64,000 nt of DNA from Salinispora arenicola (GCF_006716065.1 NZ_VFOL01000001.1:1240001-1304000), one strand, 5' to 3'. Positions 26,470 through 38,213 are shown, numbered from the stretch's first letter. Notes: generated from the sequence alone by a model not told the origin. Translations and numbers: made by a program.

Positions 26470-29061
26470 CTACGTGGCGGTCACGGTGAGGGAGTCCCCG
26501 GTGTCCGACAGGCCCACCCGGACCGTGTCACCGTCGCGGATCCGTCCGGCCAGGAGGGCCTTCGCCAACTGGTCGCCGATGGCGGTCTGCACCAGGCGAC
26601 GCAGCGGGCGGGCGCCGTAGATCGCGTCGTAGCCGTGCTCGGCGAGCCACCCTCGAGCCGGGTCGGTGATCTCCAGGCCCAGCCGGCGGTCGGCGAGCCG
26701 GCGGCGCATCCGGTCCAGCTGGATGTCCACGATGGCCCGGAGGTCATCGCCCTGGAGTGCGGCGAACACCATCGTGTCGTCGAGGCGGTTGAGGAACTCC
26801 GGCTTGAAGTGCGACCGGACCACCGCCAGGACGCCCTCACGGCGCTGCTCCTCGGCCAGCGTCAGGTCGCCGATCACCGACGACCCGAGGTTGGAGGTGA
26901 GGATCAGGATGGTGTTGCGGAAGTCCACCGTCCGGCCCTGGCCGTCGGTGAGCCGCCCATCGTCAAGCACCTGGAGCAGCACATCGAAGACGTCCGGGTG
27001 GGCCTTCTCCACCTCGTCGAGCAGGATCACCGAGTACGGTCGGCGGCGCACCGCCTCGGTGAGCTGGCCGCCCTCCTCGTACCCGACGTAGCCGGGTGGG
27101 GCACCGACCAGGCGGGCCACGGAGTGCTTCTCACCGTACTCGCTCATGTCGATCCGAACCATTGCCCGCTCGTCGTCGAAGAGGAACCCCGCGAGCGCCT
27201 TGGCCAGCTCCGTCTTGCCGACACCGGTCGGGCCGAGGAAGAGGAAGCTGCCGGTCGGGCGGTCCGGGTCCGCGATGCCGGCGCGGGCCCGCCGGACGGC
27301 GTCGGCGACGGCGCCCACGGCACGCTCCTGGCCAACCACCTGCTCGCTGAGCGACGTCTCCATCCGGAGCAATTTCGCGGTCTCGCCCTCGAGCATGCGG
27401 CCAGCGGGGATGCCGGTCCAGGAGGCGACCACGGCGGCAATGTCGTCGGCGCCGACCTCCTCCTTGAGCATCGCGCCGTCTGCCTGGAGTCGGGCCAGTT
27501 CCTCGGCCGCCTGGGTCAGGTCGACCTTGAGCGCCGGGATGCGTCCGTACCGCAGCTCGGCGGCGCGCTCCAACTCTCCGTCGCGCTCGGCCCGCTCGGC
27601 CTCACCGCTGAGGCGCTCCAGTTCCTCCTTGGCAGTCGAGAGCCTGGTGATGTGCCCCTTTTCGGTCTGCCAACGCTCGGACAGGGCGGTGAGCTGTTCA
27701 CGTTTGTCGGCCAGTTCCTTGCGGAGCCGCTCCAGCCGCTCAACGGAGGCGTCGTCCGACTCCTTCGCCAGCGCCATCTCCTCGATTTCGAGCCGGCGTA
27801 CCGCCCGCTCGATCTCGTCCACCTCGACCGGCCGGGAGTCGATCTCCATCCGCAGCCGGGAAGCGGACTCGTCCACCAGGTCGATGGCCTTGTCGGGCAG
27901 AAACCGGTCGGTGATGTAGCGGTCGGACAGGCTGGCGGCGGCGACCAGCGCTCCGTCGGTGATACGCACGCCGTGGTGTACCTCGTACCGCTCCTTGAGG
28001 CCCCGCAGGATGCCGACGGTGTCCTCGATGGTGGGCTCGCCGACCAACACCGGCTGGAAGCGACGCTCCAGGGCTGGGTCGGACTCGATGTGCTCGCGGT
28101 ACTCGTCCAGGGTTGTCGCGCCCACCATCCGCAACTCGCCACGGGCCAACATCGGCTTGAGCATGTTGCCGGCGTCCATCGAACCCTCACCCTTGCCGGC
28201 GCCGACGACGGTGTGCAGTTCGTCGAGAAAGGTGATGACCTGGCCGTCCGAGTTCTTGATCTCCTCGAGGACGGACTTCAGCCGCTCCTCGAACTGACCC
28301 CGGTAGGACGCACCGGCCACCATGGCACCAAGGTCCAGGGAGACCAGTTTCTTGTCCCGCAGTGACTCGGGTACGTCCCCGGCGACGATCCGCTGGGCCA
28401 GGCCCTCGACGATGGCGGTCTTGCCGACGCCCGGCTCACCGATCAGGACCGGGTTGTTCTTCGTCCGCCGAGACAGCACCTGGATCACCCGGCGGATCTC
28501 GGTGTCCCGGCCGATCACCGGGTCGGTGCGGCCGTCCCGGGCACTGGCGGTCAGGTCGACGCCGTACTTGGCGAGGGCCTGGTAGGTCTGCTCTGGGTCG
28601 GCGGTGGTGACTCGACGGTCCCCACCCCGAACGGTTGGGAACGAGGCCACCAGCGCGTCCTCGGTGGCCCCGGCGGCCTTGAGCGCCGCCGACACCGCGC
28701 CACCGACCTGGGCCAAACCGGCGAGCAGGTGCTCGGTCGAGGTGTACTCGTCGCCGAGCGGACGGGCGATCTGTTCGGCGGCACCGATGGCGTTGACGAA
28801 CTCGCGGGCCAGGGTCGGCTCGGCGACGCTGGAGCCACGGGCGACGGGCAACGCGTCCACGGCACGCTGGGCGACGCGGCGCAGCTCGTCGGGGTCGGCC
28901 CCCGCGGCGCGCAGCAGGCCGGCCGCGGTCGATCCTTCGGTGTCCAGCAGGGACAGCAGCAGGTGCCAGGGCTCCACGGTGGCGTGTCCGCCCTGACCGG
29001 CGAGTGCGACGGCACGGGTGATGGTCTCGCGGCTCTTCGTGGTGAGTCGTTCGGTGTTCAT
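26470..29061 (-). CDS. clpB: ATP-dependent chaperone ClpB
   Basis: 863-residue AAA+ disaggregase that rescues aggregated proteins together with DnaK/DnaJ/GrpE, encoded 5.6 kb away. The N-domain (residues 1-145) is followed by NBD1 with Walker [14 protein letters not shown] near residue 205, the coiled-coil middle domain rich in Glu/Arg/Leu, and NBD2 with [14 protein letters not shown] and Walker [17 protein letters not shown]; arginine-finger regions and sensor LTSNLGS are present. ATG 29061 gives the standard [12 protein letters not shown] start behind GGGGGAG. A perfect inverted repeat of HAIR type lies upstream, so HspR control is likely. Confidence 0.97.
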   Translation of the reverse strand: MNTERLTTKSRETITRAVALAGQGGHATVEPWHLLLSLLDTEGSTAAGLLRAAGADPDELRRVAQRAVDALPVARGSSVAEPTLAREFVNAIGAAEQIARPLGDEYTSTEHLLAGLAQVGGAVSAALKAAGATEDALVASFPTVRGGDRRVTTADPEQTYQALAKYGVDLTASARDGRTDPVIGRDTEIRRVIQVLSRRTKNNPVLIGEPGVGKTAIVEGLAQRIVAGDVPESLRDKKLVSLDLGAMVAGASYRGQFEERLKSVLEEIKNSDGQVITFLDELHTVVGAGKGEGSMDAGNMLKPMLARGELRMVGATTLDEYREHIESDPALERRFQPVLVGEPTIEDTVGILRGLKERYEVHHGVRITDGALVAAASLSDRYITDRFLPDKAIDLVDESASRLRMEIDSRPVEVDEIERAVRRLEIEEMALAKESDDASVERLERLRKELADKREQLTALSERWQTEKGHITRLSTAKEELERLSGEAERAERDGELERAAELRYGRIPALKVDLTQAAEELARLQADGAMLKEEVGADDIAAVVASWTGIPAGRMLEGETAKLLRMETSLSEQVVGQERAVGAVADAVRRARAGIADPDRPTGSFLFLGPTGVGKTELAKALAGFLFDDERAMVRIDMSEYGEKHSVARLVGAPPGYVGYEEGGQLTEAVRRRPYSVILLDEVEKAHPDVFDVLLQVLDDGRLTDGQGRTVDFRNTILILTSNLGSSVIGDLTLAEEQRREGVLAVVRSHFKPEFLNRLDDTMVFAALQGDDLRAIVDIQLDRMRRRLADRRLGLEITDPARGWLAEHGYDAIYGARPLRRLVQTAIGDQLAKALLAGRIRDGDTVRVGLSDTGDSLTVTAT

Positions 29062-29103
29062 GGGCTCCCCCGGGGTCGGCGTGTCCACTAGTAAGGACAC
29101 TGC

Positions 29104-29132
29104 CAAAGTTGAGCCTATTCCGCTCAACTTTG
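29104..29132 (-). promoter_or_regulatory. HAIR-type HspR operator upstream of clpB
   Basis: CAAAGTTGAG and CTCAACTTTG form a perfect 10-bp inverted repeat with a 9-base centre, 43 bases before the clpB ATG. The core TTGAG...CTCAA has the spacing of the HAIR element bound by HspR, whose gene is at 32003-32443. Confidence 0.8.
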
Positions 29133-29216
29133 CCGGTGTGAAGTGAGTCACCTGTTCGGACTTCCGGCCAACGCCGGCTCCACCTCCTGCTCGATCAGCC
29201 ACGCCCAGCGCGGAGG

Positions 29217-29222
29217 GTAGCC
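29217..29222 (+). promoter_or_regulatory. -10 box of antiporter operon
   Basis: TAGCCT ends 8 bases before the GTG at 29231, consistent with a leaderless or near-leaderless transcript of the antiporter pair. Confidence 0.4.
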
Positions 29223-29230
29223 TTACCCAG

Positions 29231-29731
29231 GTGCGAGTACGTGTCGAACAGACTGCCCTTCCGGGGATCGGCGTCCGCCACGATCTGATGACGGAATCCG
29301 GGCGACGACTCGGGGTGGTCTCCCACCGCAACGGCCGGCGAGACCTTGTCCTCTACGATCCGGACGACCCCGACGCCTGCCAGGCCGACATCCCACTCAC
29401 CGACGACGAGGCCGAGGCGCTCGCCGACATCCTCGGCGCGTCGCTGCTGCTGGGTCAGCTGTCCGGGCTGCGGGAGCAGGCCGCCGGCCTGCTGACCGAG
29501 CAGGTCGCCATTACGGCGGGCTCGTCGTACGTCGGTCGCAAACTCGGCGACACGAAGGCGCGTACCCGCACGGGCGCCTCGATCGTGGCGGTGCTTCGCC
29601 AGGGTGAGGTGATCGTCTCCCCAGACCCCTCATTCCGCTTCGTGGCCGGTGACGTGGTGGTCGTGGTCGGGACTCGACAGGGTCTCGACGGCGTGACGGC
29701 CATCCTCGCCGACGGCGATCCGGACGGCTGA
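29231..29731 (+). CDS. TrkA-C-domain regulator of cation/proton antiporter (KhtT-like)
   Basis: 166-residue soluble protein. The C-terminal half is an RCK_C (TrkA-C) domain: VGRKLGDTKARTRTGASIVAVLR followed by PDPSFRFVAGDVVVVVGTRQGLDGV, the fold that binds nucleotides or Ca/H ions in KhtT and AmhM. The N-terminal part resembles the KhtT cap (LPGIGVRHDLMTESGRRLGVV). It lies 5 bp ahead of the antiporter gene, the usual pairing of gating subunit and membrane subunit. GTG start at 29231. The quoted segments are parts of one continuous domain. Confidence 0.88.
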   Translation: MRVRVEQTALPGIGVRHDLMTESGRRLGVVSHRNGRRDLVLYDPDDPDACQADIPLTDDEAEALADILGASLLLGQLSGLREQAAGLLTEQVAITAGSSYVGRKLGDTKARTRTGASIVAVLRQGEVIVSPDPSFRFVAGDVVVVVGTRQGLDGVTAILADGDPDG

Positions 29732-29736
29732 GGCGG

Positions 29737-30942
29737 ATGCACGACTCCACCACGCTGCTCATCGAAGTCGGAGCGCTACTGTTCCTGCTCGGCCTGCTCG
29801 GCAGACTCGGCCGACGGATCGGGCTCTCGCCGATCCCGCTGTACCTGCTCGCCGGGCTGCTCTTCGGGCATGGCGGCGTCTTCGGCTTCAAGGCCAGCGA
29901 GGAGTTCTTCGCAGTCGGCGCCGAGATCGGTGTGATCCTCCTGCTGGTCATGCTCGGCCTGGAATACTCCGCCAGCGAGCTGGTCGGCAACCTCCGCGCC
30001 GCGGCACCGGCCGGGCTGATCGACGGGCTGCTCAACGCACTGCCCGGTGCCGCCTTCGCACTGCTGCTCGGTTGGGACTGGGTGGCTGCCATCGTGCTCG
30101 CCGGCATCACCTGGATCTCGTCGTCCGGCGTGATCGCCAAGGTGCTCGGCGATCTGGGCCGACTCGGTAACCGGGAGACGCCCGTGGTGCTGTCGGTGCT
30201 GGTCATCGAGGACCTGGCGATGGCCTTCTACCTGCCGCTCCTCACCGCCGTCCTGGCCGGGGCCGGACTGGTCGCCGGCGGTGCCGCGCTCGCCGTAGCG
30301 GTCGCCACGGTGCTGGTCGTGCTCGTGGTCGCGATCCGGTACGGCCGCACCATCTCGAACATCATGTCGGCCCGCGATCCGGAGGCACTGCTCCTGGGTG
30401 TGCTCGGCCTGACCCTGCTGGTCGCCGGTGCGGCCGCGAAACTCCAGGTGTCGGCCGCGGTCGGCGCGTTCCTGGTCGGTATCGCGATCTCCGGGCCGGT
30501 CGCGCACCACGCCACCGAGTTGCTGACCCCGCTGCGGGACCTGTTCGCCGCGGTGTTCTTCCTGTTCTTCGGGCTGGTCACCGATCCACGCGACATCCCA
30601 CCGGTACTGCTGCCGGCGCTCGCGCTGGCGGTGGTGACGATGGGCACGAAGACACTCACCGGATACCTCGCCGCGCGACGGGCCGGCATCGGTGAACCCG
30701 GTCGCTGGCGGACCGGGCTCACCCTGGTGCCGCGAGGGGAGTTCTCCATCGTCATCGCCGGGCTGGCGGTGGCGGCGGGAAGCGTCGATCCACAATTGGC
30801 CGCGCTCGCCACGGCGTACGTGTTGATCACCGTGGTCGTCGGGCCGACGCTCGCCCGGGTGCCCGATCTCGAAGGCTTCAAGAGCTGGTTGCGGCGACGT
30901 GCGGCCAAACAACAGGCTCGGCCGGCGCCGGTCGGAGACTAA
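29737..30942 (+). CDS. CPA2 cation/proton antiporter (KhtU-like)
   Basis: 401-residue Na+/H+ exchanger-domain protein with about twelve hydrophobic segments. Family marks: LSPIPLYLLAGLLFGHGG early, GVILLLVMLGLEYSASEL, ITWISSSGVIAKVLGDLG with a conserved Ser/Gly stretch, VIEDLAMAFYLPLL holding the ED pair, and FFLFFGLVTDPRDIP plus LVPRGEFSIVIAGLA near the C-terminus, as in Kef/KhtU. It lacks the cytoplasmic TrkA-N domain of Kef, which agrees with a separate KhtT subunit upstream. Likely K+ or NH4+ efflux in exchange for protons. Confidence 0.9.
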   Translation: MHDSTTLLIEVGALLFLLGLLGRLGRRIGLSPIPLYLLAGLLFGHGGVFGFKASEEFFAVGAEIGVILLLVMLGLEYSASELVGNLRAAAPAGLIDGLLNALPGAAFALLLGWDWVAAIVLAGITWISSSGVIAKVLGDLGRLGNRETPVVLSVLVIEDLAMAFYLPLLTAVLAGAGLVAGGAALAVAVATVLVVLVVAIRYGRTISNIMSARDPEALLLGVLGLTLLVAGAAAKLQVSAAVGAFLVGIAISGPVAHHATELLTPLRDLFAAVFFLFFGLVTDPRDIPPVLLPALALAVVTMGTKTLTGYLAARRAGIGEPGRWRTGLTLVPRGEFSIVIAGLAVAAGSVDPQLAALATAYVLITVVVGPTLARVPDLEGFKSWLRRRAAKQQARPAPVGD

Positions 30943-31166
30943 TCCGTCCACGCGCCGGACAGCCGGCCCCGGGGCAACCCACGGCCCGGGCCGTTGCGGC
31001 ACCCGGACGGACCGGTCGGCGGATGTCGGTGAGGGTATGGGTCGTTGAGTCGAGCGATCGTGAACTCGTTCCCGGCGAGCACTACCCGCCGTCGGCCTGC
31101 TCGCGTTACCGTTGCCGCCCAACAGGCGGGGGGCCAGGACCACGTCGAGAGCGGGAAGGTTGACCG

Positions 31167-31598
31167 GTGAGCGTGCAGGAATCGGCGTTCCACGGCTTCG
31201 CCAACCCGGTCGACCCGTCACCGGCGGAGCTTCGGGCCTGGGCGTACCACCCCGAATCGATACCGCTGACGTCCATGCCGCAGGACTGGGATCTCCTGGT
31301 CTCCGGCAACGGACTGGTTGCGACGCTCTTCGACCTGGCGATGGATCCTGCCTGCCCGGCTCGCCGTTTCGCGCTGCACTGCCTCTACATCTACGCCGCG
31401 GACGGGATCCGGACCCAGTTCCGCGCCCACCCGAAGCGTCGCTTCTGGAAGCTGGTGGAACTGGCCGAACGGGATGGCGACGAGTTGATGCGTACGTGGG
31501 CACACAACAGCCGGTTCCTGCGGGACCAGCCGAACGAGTTCGTCTACCGCGACTGGTGCGAGGGTGGCCTGGTCCGCGCGAACCGCCGCCTCACCTGA
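31167..31598 (+). CDS. Conserved-type hypothetical protein (143 aa)
   Basis: 143-residue soluble protein, GTG start. The sequence is rich in aromatic residues (WAYHPESIPLTSMPQDWDLL, YIYAADGIRTQFRAHPKRRFW, VYRDWCEGGLVRANRRLT) and codon use matches its neighbours. There is no signal peptide and no membrane segment. I recognise it only as a family-less protein of Micromonosporaceae type. It stands alone, ending 54 bp before a strong bidirectional hairpin. Confidence 0.72.
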   Translation: MSVQESAFHGFANPVDPSPAELRAWAYHPESIPLTSMPQDWDLLVSGNGLVATLFDLAMDPACPARRFALHCLYIYAADGIRTQFRAHPKRRFWKLVELAERDGDELMRTWAHNSRFLRDQPNEFVYRDWCEGGLVRANRRLT

Positions 31599-31652
31599 GC
31601 TCGCACCGCGCCCGCCGCCGGGCGGGACGTCGCGGGTCCGTGTCATCCCCGG

Positions 31653-31683
31653 CGGGCCGGGACCCCCCGTGGGTCCCGGCCCG
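31653..31683. terminator. Bidirectional hairpin between convergent small genes
   Basis: CGGGCCGGGACCC and GGGTCCCGGCCCG form a perfect 13-bp stem with a 5-base loop, between stops at 31598 (+) and 31704 (-). Confidence 0.68.
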
Positions 31684-31703
31684 TCCGTCGGCCGACGGCT
31701 CGG

Positions 31704-31901
31704 TCAGCGCGGATCCTGGTTCTGGTTCGCCTGGCGACCCGGGTCGTTGCCGGAATCACCCGAATCCGAGAACCACCCCTCCTTGATCTTTTCGCTGAAC
31801 CTTCCCTCGACGAGCGCGTCGAACCGCTTCCGGACGTCCTCGGTCACCTGTCCGAGGCGGTCCTCCGTCTGCTGGGCGACATCCTTGGCCGATTCCGCCA
31901 T
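31704..31901 (-). CDS. Small hydrophilic protein (65 aa)
   Basis: 65 residues, charged, helical at the start (MAESAKDVAQQTEDRLGQVT) and Asp/Gly/Gln-rich at the end. An AGGGGG ribosome binding site lies upstream of the ATG. It lies 101 bp after hspR on the same strand, so it may be the last gene of the dnaK operon or an independent unit. The amphipathic pattern recalls small stress-associated helix proteins, but I know no family for it. Confidence 0.55.
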   Translation of the reverse strand: MAESAKDVAQQTEDRLGQVTEDVRKRFDALVEGRFSEKIKEGWFSDSGDSGNDPGRQANQNQDPR

Positions 31902-32002
31902 GACCCCCTGCCAGTGGAGTCCGATTTGGGTGATTTGGAACTAATCCTGAGAGTAGTCGACCCACCCTGCCCTCGCGGCCGAACCAGGGATCCGGCGAGG
32001 AC

Positions 32003-32443
32003 TCACCGCTCCGGATTCCGGCGGGGGCGCCAGACCACCAGTGCGGTGGAGGTACGGCTGGTGGGCACCAGATCGCTGCCGGGGAAACGGGCCACCGCCT
32101 CCAACTCGGCTATCCGGCGGTACGCGGCGTCCAGCTCCGCCTCCAGCCGTGCCACCCGCAGCTGCGCCTGCTCCAGCAGCCGCTCCAACCCAATGATCCG
32201 TTTCACCCCGGCCAGGTTGATGCCGTCGTCCTGGCTGAGCCGCTGCACCTCGCGGAGCAGCACCACATCGCGGACGCTGTACCGACGACCACCCCCCGCC
32301 GCACGACCGGGCTGCACCAGACCGAGCCGGTCGTACTGGCGCAACGTCTGCGGGTGCATCCCCGCCATCCGGGCAGCCACCGAGATCATCAGCACCTTGG
32401 CCTCATAGGCAGGGTCATCCGCGCCGACGAAGTTGTCCGACAT
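32003..32443 (-). CDS. hspR: HspR, MerR-family heat-shock repressor
   Basis: 146 residues. The N-terminal MerR helix-turn-helix reads VLMISVAARMAGMHPQTLRQ, then YDRLGLVQPGRAAGGGRRYS and the wing; a leucine-rich coiled coil (IIGLERLLEQAQLRVARLEA) drives dimerisation. HspR binds HAIR repeats with DnaK as co-repressor (known for Streptomyces and Mycobacterium), and is normally the last gene of dnaK-grpE-dnaJ-hspR, as here. HAIR-like repeats lie at 36587-36605 and 29104-29132. The Arg-rich tail WRPRRNPER is typical. Confidence 0.94.
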   Translation of the reverse strand: MSDNFVGADDPAYEAKVLMISVAARMAGMHPQTLRQYDRLGLVQPGRAAGGGRRYSVRDVVLLREVQRLSQDDGINLAGVKRIIGLERLLEQAQLRVARLEAELDAAYRRIAELEAVARFPGSDLVPTSRTSTALVVWRPRRNPER

Positions 32444-32488
32444 CCCCGCTCACCTCCGCGTGCACTCCCACCGAGCCCACCGCCCGGG

Positions 32489-33664
32489 TCAACTCACCCG
32501 ACGCACGCGGGCGTCGAGATGTTCCCGCGCCGCCGGCGGGGTCTGGGCCACGAACGTCTCCAACGCCGCCCGTGCCTCCTCTGACAGCTTCGCCGGAACC
32601 ACCACCTCCAGGGTGACCAACAGGTCGCCGGCCCGCCCGTCGGTACGGACCACGCCCTTGCCGCGGGCCCGCAGTACCCGCCCGCTCGGCGTACCCGGCG
32701 GCACCCGGAGGGTTACCGCGCCGTCGAGCGTGGGTACCCGCAGATCGGTGCCGAGTACCGCTTCCGCGAAGGTGATCGGCGCAGTCAACGTCAGGTCCTC
32801 GCCGGACCGCCCGAACAGGTCGTCCGGTTGGACCTTGACCTGGACGAAGAGGTCACCGGCCGGACCGCCCCGCGCTCCGGGCTCCCCCCGTCCAGCCAAC
32901 CGGATCCGTTGGCCGTCGGCTACCCCGGCGGGGAACCGGACGTTCAGCGTCCGGGTTTTGGTGACCCCGCCGGTGCCCTGACACTCCGGGCACTTCTCGT
33001 CCACCACCGTGCCGACACCCTGGCATTCGCGACACGGCTCGGAGAAACTGAACGACCCCTGGTTACGGGTGGTCACGCCGGCACCGTGGCAGGCCGGGCA
33101 GGCGCGCGGCTGGGTGCCGGGCTTCGCCCCGTTCCCGCGACAGGTGTCACACACCCCCGGCGTCCGCAGCGTCAGGGGCAGGGTCACGCCGCGGACCGCA
33201 TCGTCGAAGTCAAGCACGACCTCGGTCTCCACATCCCGCCCCCGAGCCGGGCCGCGCGACGCGGCCCCACCCGCACCCGAGAAGATCGAACCGAACAGGT
33301 CCTGGAAGCCTGCCCCGTTGAATCGCCGTTCACCACCAGCCGCGCCGCCACCGAACAGGTCGCCGACATCGAACGGCACCCCGCCGGGCCGTCCCGCCCC
33401 GCGGGCGTTACGTCGGAACGCGCCCGAGCCGAACAGCGAGCGCATCTCGTCGTACTCCCGACGCTTCGCATCGTCGCCGAGCACCGTGTACGCCTCGGAA
33501 ACCGCCTTGAACCGCTCCTCGGCCTTCGCGTCACCGGGATTGTGGTCCGGGTGCGACTCCCGCGCCAGCTTCCGGTACGCCTTCTTGATCTCGTCAGCCG
33601 AGGCGGCCTTCTGCACGCCGAGGGCGGCGTAGTAGTCCTTCTCGATCCAGTCCTGGGAACTCAC
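32489..33664 (-). CDS. dnaJ: Co-chaperone DnaJ
   Basis: 391-residue type I Hsp40. J-domain residues 10-75 with [20 protein letters not shown] and the HPD tripeptide in [14 protein letters not shown]; a Gly/Arg-rich linker; four zinc-finger repeats [32 protein letters not shown]; then two beta-sandwich domains with a [19 protein letters not shown] motif. It stimulates the DnaK ATPase and delivers substrates. It is preceded by a perfect 19-bp stem in the 80-bp gap after grpE and followed 45 bp later by hspR. Confidence 0.96.
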   Translation of the reverse strand: MSSQDWIEKDYYAALGVQKAASADEIKKAYRKLARESHPDHNPGDAKAEERFKAVSEAYTVLGDDAKRREYDEMRSLFGSGAFRRNARGAGRPGGVPFDVGDLFGGGAAGGERRFNGAGFQDLFGSIFSGAGGAASRGPARGRDVETEVVLDFDDAVRGVTLPLTLRTPGVCDTCRGNGAKPGTQPRACPACHGAGVTTRNQGSFSFSEPCRECQGVGTVVDEKCPECQGTGGVTKTRTLNVRFPAGVADGQRIRLAGRGEPGARGGPAGDLFVQVKVQPDDLFGRSGEDLTLTAPITFAEAVLGTDLRVPTLDGAVTLRVPPGTPSGRVLRARGKGVVRTDGRAGDLLVTLEVVVPAKLSEEARAALETFVAQTPPAAREHLDARVRRVS

Positions 33665-33685
33665 CGGTCCACCCCCTTCCCTCGA

Positions 33686-33728
33686 GTGATCGTCCCGCCC
33701 GCCCCTGACGGGCGGGCGGGACGATCAC
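33686..33728 (-). terminator. Perfect 19-bp stem between grpE and dnaJ
   Basis: GTGATCGTCCCGCCCGCCC and GGGCGGGCGGGACGATCAC pair perfectly over 19 bp around a 5-base loop, 21 bases upstream of the dnaJ start and 16 bases after the grpE stop. Within an operon this may attenuate transcription, serve as a processing site or stabilise the dnaK-grpE message. Confidence 0.72.
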
Positions 33729-33744
33729 GTCGTCGTGTCACACC

Positions 33745-34644
33745 TCACTCGGGTTCGGCGACCCCGACCAGCGCCGGCCGCAGCAGCCGCTCACCGACCA
33801 GGTAACCCCGCCGCATGACCTGAACGCAGGTCGGCTCGGTGACATCGGCCGAGGTCTGGTGGGTCACCGCCTCGTGCCGGGTCGGGTCGAACGGGTCGCC
33901 CTCCTCGCCGAACGGGGTCAGCCCGAACTTGCCGAGCGCGGTGGTGAGCTGCTCGGCCACCGAGCCGAACGGCCCGACCAGGTCACCGTGCTCGCGGGCC
34001 CGGTCCAGGTCGTCGAGGATCGGCAGCAGCGCGGCGAGCACCGCGCCGGTGGCCTGCTCGGTGACGAGGCCCCGGTCTCGATCGACCCGTTTGCGGTAAT
34101 TGGCGTACTCCGCGGTCACCCGCTGGAGGTCCCGGGTCCGCTCGTCCAGCTCGGCGCGCAACGTCTCCGACTCCGTGCCGAGCGATGTCGCCGTGGCGGC
34201 ATCGACCGGCGCGGCGGGCGCGTCCACCACCGGCGGGCTGGCGGGAGCGCCCTCGGCGGCCTCGGCCTGGATCTCGTCGACCACGACGTCGGCGTCCTCG
34301 ACCAGCCCTGCTGCTGGAGACTCCGATCCGGCGTCAGCAGCGGCCGAACCCGAGTCCGAGTCGGTAACCCCGGTCGCCTCCGAGCCCGGGCCCGTAGCGC
34401 CCGAGCCCGAACCAGTGGCCTCCGAGCCAGCACCCGCAGCGCCCGAGCCCGAGCCAGCGCCCTCCGAGCCCGAGCCCGCATTCTTCGAGCCCGCATTCTT
34501 CGAGCCCGAGCCGGCAGCATTGCTGATCTTGCGGTTGTCGCGGATCACGACCCGCGGCTCCGCACCGGCCTCACCGGCGGAGGCGGAGCCACCCGGCACC
34601 GACCCGGCGACATCCGGGTCGGTGGCTCGTGGCTTGTCCGTCAT
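33745..34644 (-). CDS. grpE: Nucleotide exchange factor GrpE with extended repeat N-terminus
   Basis: 299 residues. The C-terminal half is ordinary GrpE: LRAELDERTRDLQRVTAEYA, then YRKRVDRDRGLV (long helix), ILDDLDRAREHGDLVG, FGLTPFGEEGDPFDPTRHEA and the beta domain ending LVGERLLRPALVGV. It releases ADP from DnaK. The N-terminal 140 residues are far longer than usual and include seven-residue Gly/Ser/Ala units (residues 45-92) and an acidic stretch. dnaK precedes it by 42 bp; the operon order is standard. The repeat region is probably disordered and linker-like. Confidence 0.93.
   Translation of the reverse strand: MTDKPRATDPDVAGSVPGGSASAGEAGAEPRVVIRDNRKISNAAGSGSKNAGSKNAGSGSEGAGSGSGAAGAGSEATGSGSGATGPGSEATGVTDSDSGSAAADAGSESPAAGLVEDADVVVDEIQAEAAEGAPASPPVVDAPAAPVDAATATSLGTESETLRAELDERTRDLQRVTAEYANYRKRVDRDRGLVTEQATGAVLAALLPILDDLDRAREHGDLVGPFGSVAEQLTTALGKFGLTPFGEEGDPFDPTRHEAVTHQTSADVTEPTCVQVMRRGYLVGERLLRPALVGVAEPE
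34369..34512. repeat. Heptad-unit repeat in grpE N-terminus
   Basis: Residues 45-92 of GrpE consist of variants of xGSxxxG: SGSEGAG, SGSGAAG, AGSEATG, SGSGATG, PGSEATG preceded by two KNAG units. At DNA level this is a degenerate 21-bp repeat of GAGCCCGAG-like strings, suggesting slippage expansion. Confidence 0.72.
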
Positions 34645-34686
34645 GCGGCTACCTCATCCCTGTACGGAGTACCTGTCCGAGAACGG

Positions 34687-36522
<1,836 letters not shown>

Positions 36523-36586
36523 CTTCGCTTCCTCGCTTCGTTCGGTTGAGCAGGTGACGGGCATCGCCGTAGCGCCCCGCCACAAG

Positions 36587-36605
36587 TTGAGTGGACTGGA
36601 CTCAA
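36587..36605 (-). promoter_or_regulatory. HAIR operator upstream of dnaK
   Basis: TTGAGT and ACTCAA separated by 7 bases match the HAIR core exactly (TTGAGT-N7-ACTCAA). The site lies just downstream of and overlapping the -10 element, about 65 bp before the dnaK ATG, so HspR binding would block transcription start. Confidence 0.88.
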
Positions 36606-36632
36606 TAGTGCCACGCCGACGCCGATCGTCAA
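36604..36632 (-). promoter_or_regulatory. dnaK promoter
   Basis: On the minus strand TTGACG (36632-36627) and ACTATT (36609-36604) stand 17 bases apart, a good housekeeping-type -35/-10 pair directed at dnaK. The -10 abuts the HAIR repeat. Confidence 0.65.
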
Positions 36633-36797
36633 GTCGAGGTTGAGCGTACCCCGCGCAACCCACCAGCCGCCTGCTGCTCCTCCCAGTCACCACCCCGACC
36701 CCACCGCCCCCGTGGGTGGTCGTGCGCCGTCGGGGTGGTGGGACGACCGACTGCTTTCCGGTGCCACTGAGGGCGGCTGGCAACGTAGGGTCGATGG

Positions 36798-38015
36798 ATG
36801 GGAACTCCGCAGACCCCCTACGACGCGGTGCTGCACGCTGCCCGCGACGTGGCCGAGCTCGACAACGCCCTGGACGCCGAGATGCTCGGCGCGGCGCTGT
36901 TGGGCAGCGTCTACGCGGTCGCCGAGACCCGACGGGACGACGCTGTCCGCGCGTTCGTCAGCGACTTCCTCGCCGCCACCTCCCGCCGCCGGGCAGCGGC
37001 GGCGACCACCATCCGCTCGGTCTTCGCCGCCCTGGTGCCGGACGCGGTCGGCGCCGACCGGGTGCGGCCCGGTGCCACCGCACCCGCCTGGTCGGGTCAG
37101 CTCGGCCGGGTCCACCTCACCGGCTGTTGGGCGTACGGGGACGTATTCGGTGACCAGACCTCCTACCTGGCGACGTTCGCGTACGACGATCCGGCGGTCG
37201 GACCGGAACACGCCCTGGTGGCGCTCGTCGACCACAACATCGGCATCACCAAGGACGTCTTTGTCGGCGGCCCACCGGCCCGGGTCCTCGACCAGATCCG
37301 GCAGATGTGCGCCGAGGACGAGCTGACCTGGTTCCGGGACGAGACGCCGGCGAACATGCACACCGAGGTGCGTCGACACCTGGCCATCACCGACGATCTC
37401 GGTGAGCTGCCCGGGGAGGGCTCACTCGCCACCGACCGCGCCCTGGTCGGGGCCAGGCTGGCCCTGCTGCCGACGAGCCGGGCGGCGGTCCGGGGGGCGG
37501 AGCCACTCACCGCGGCCGAACGGACGGACCTGGTCCGACGGTTCCTCGCGGCGCCGGAGGCCGCCCACTTCGGGCTGGACTCCATCGACGGCGCGCAGCT
37601 CGCCTCCCTGCATTTCTGCATCGGGTTGCTGCTGGACCACACGGCCACCTTCACCGACCCCGACCCGCTGCGGTGGAGCCCGACGGTCGCCGGGCTGTTC
37701 CTGCTGGACTGGGTGCACCGGCGGGCCGTACTGGACATGGACGACGCGGCGCTGCTCCCCCGGGTCCTTCGCGGCTGGGCGGCATATGCCAGCCGTAAGC
37801 GAGGGCTGTCGACATCGGCGACGGCCCGCACCGACGCCGCCATCGAGGAGATGGTGCCGGAGTTCGCCCGGCTCTACACCACCGGTGAGCGGCGTAGCCC
37901 GTCGACCGCGGCGGTCGCCCAGCTACTCGCGGACGGGGTCGACCCGGACGATCCGGTCGCACTCGACGCGTGGATCGAAGCCAACCGGCACCACCTCACC
38001 GACGACGGGTCCTGA
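36798..38015 (+). CDS. Conserved hypothetical protein (405 aa)
   Basis: 405-residue soluble protein, mostly helical, with no membrane helices. ATG at 36798. A clearly ordered core region reads [26 protein letters not shown]-like [17 protein letters not shown] and [20 protein letters not shown]; the second half is alpha-helical with [22 protein letters not shown] recognise it as an actinobacterial protein without named domain or function. It is divergent from the dnaK operon, 275 bp from the dnaK start, so its expression might be coupled to the same region. Confidence 0.75.
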   Translation: MGTPQTPYDAVLHAARDVAELDNALDAEMLGAALLGSVYAVAETRRDDAVRAFVSDFLAATSRRRAAAATTIRSVFAALVPDAVGADRVRPGATAPAWSGQLGRVHLTGCWAYGDVFGDQTSYLATFAYDDPAVGPEHALVALVDHNIGITKDVFVGGPPARVLDQIRQMCAEDELTWFRDETPANMHTEVRRHLAITDDLGELPGEGSLATDRALVGARLALLPTSRAAVRGAEPLTAAERTDLVRRFLAAPEAAHFGLDSIDGAQLASLHFCIGLLLDHTATFTDPDPLRWSPTVAGLFLLDWVHRRAVLDMDDAALLPRVLRGWAAYASRKRGLSTSATARTDAAIEEMVPEFARLYTTGERRSPSTAAVAQLLADGVDPDDPVALDAWIEANRHHLTDDGS

Positions 38016-38213
38016 CGCCGCGGCCGTGCGGCACACCCGGCGCGCGCCGACTCGACGCGCCTTCGCGGTCGCCGTGCCGTGCTGACCCAGCGTCGCCGCA
38101 GTCATCGTGCGCACTCCGTCGACGTACCTGCCGCGCGTACCCGGATCAGTCGCGGGACCTGGAGTTTCATCCGGTGCACCGGTGCTTCGCCGGCGGGTTT
38201 CCGCGCCCCGGGC

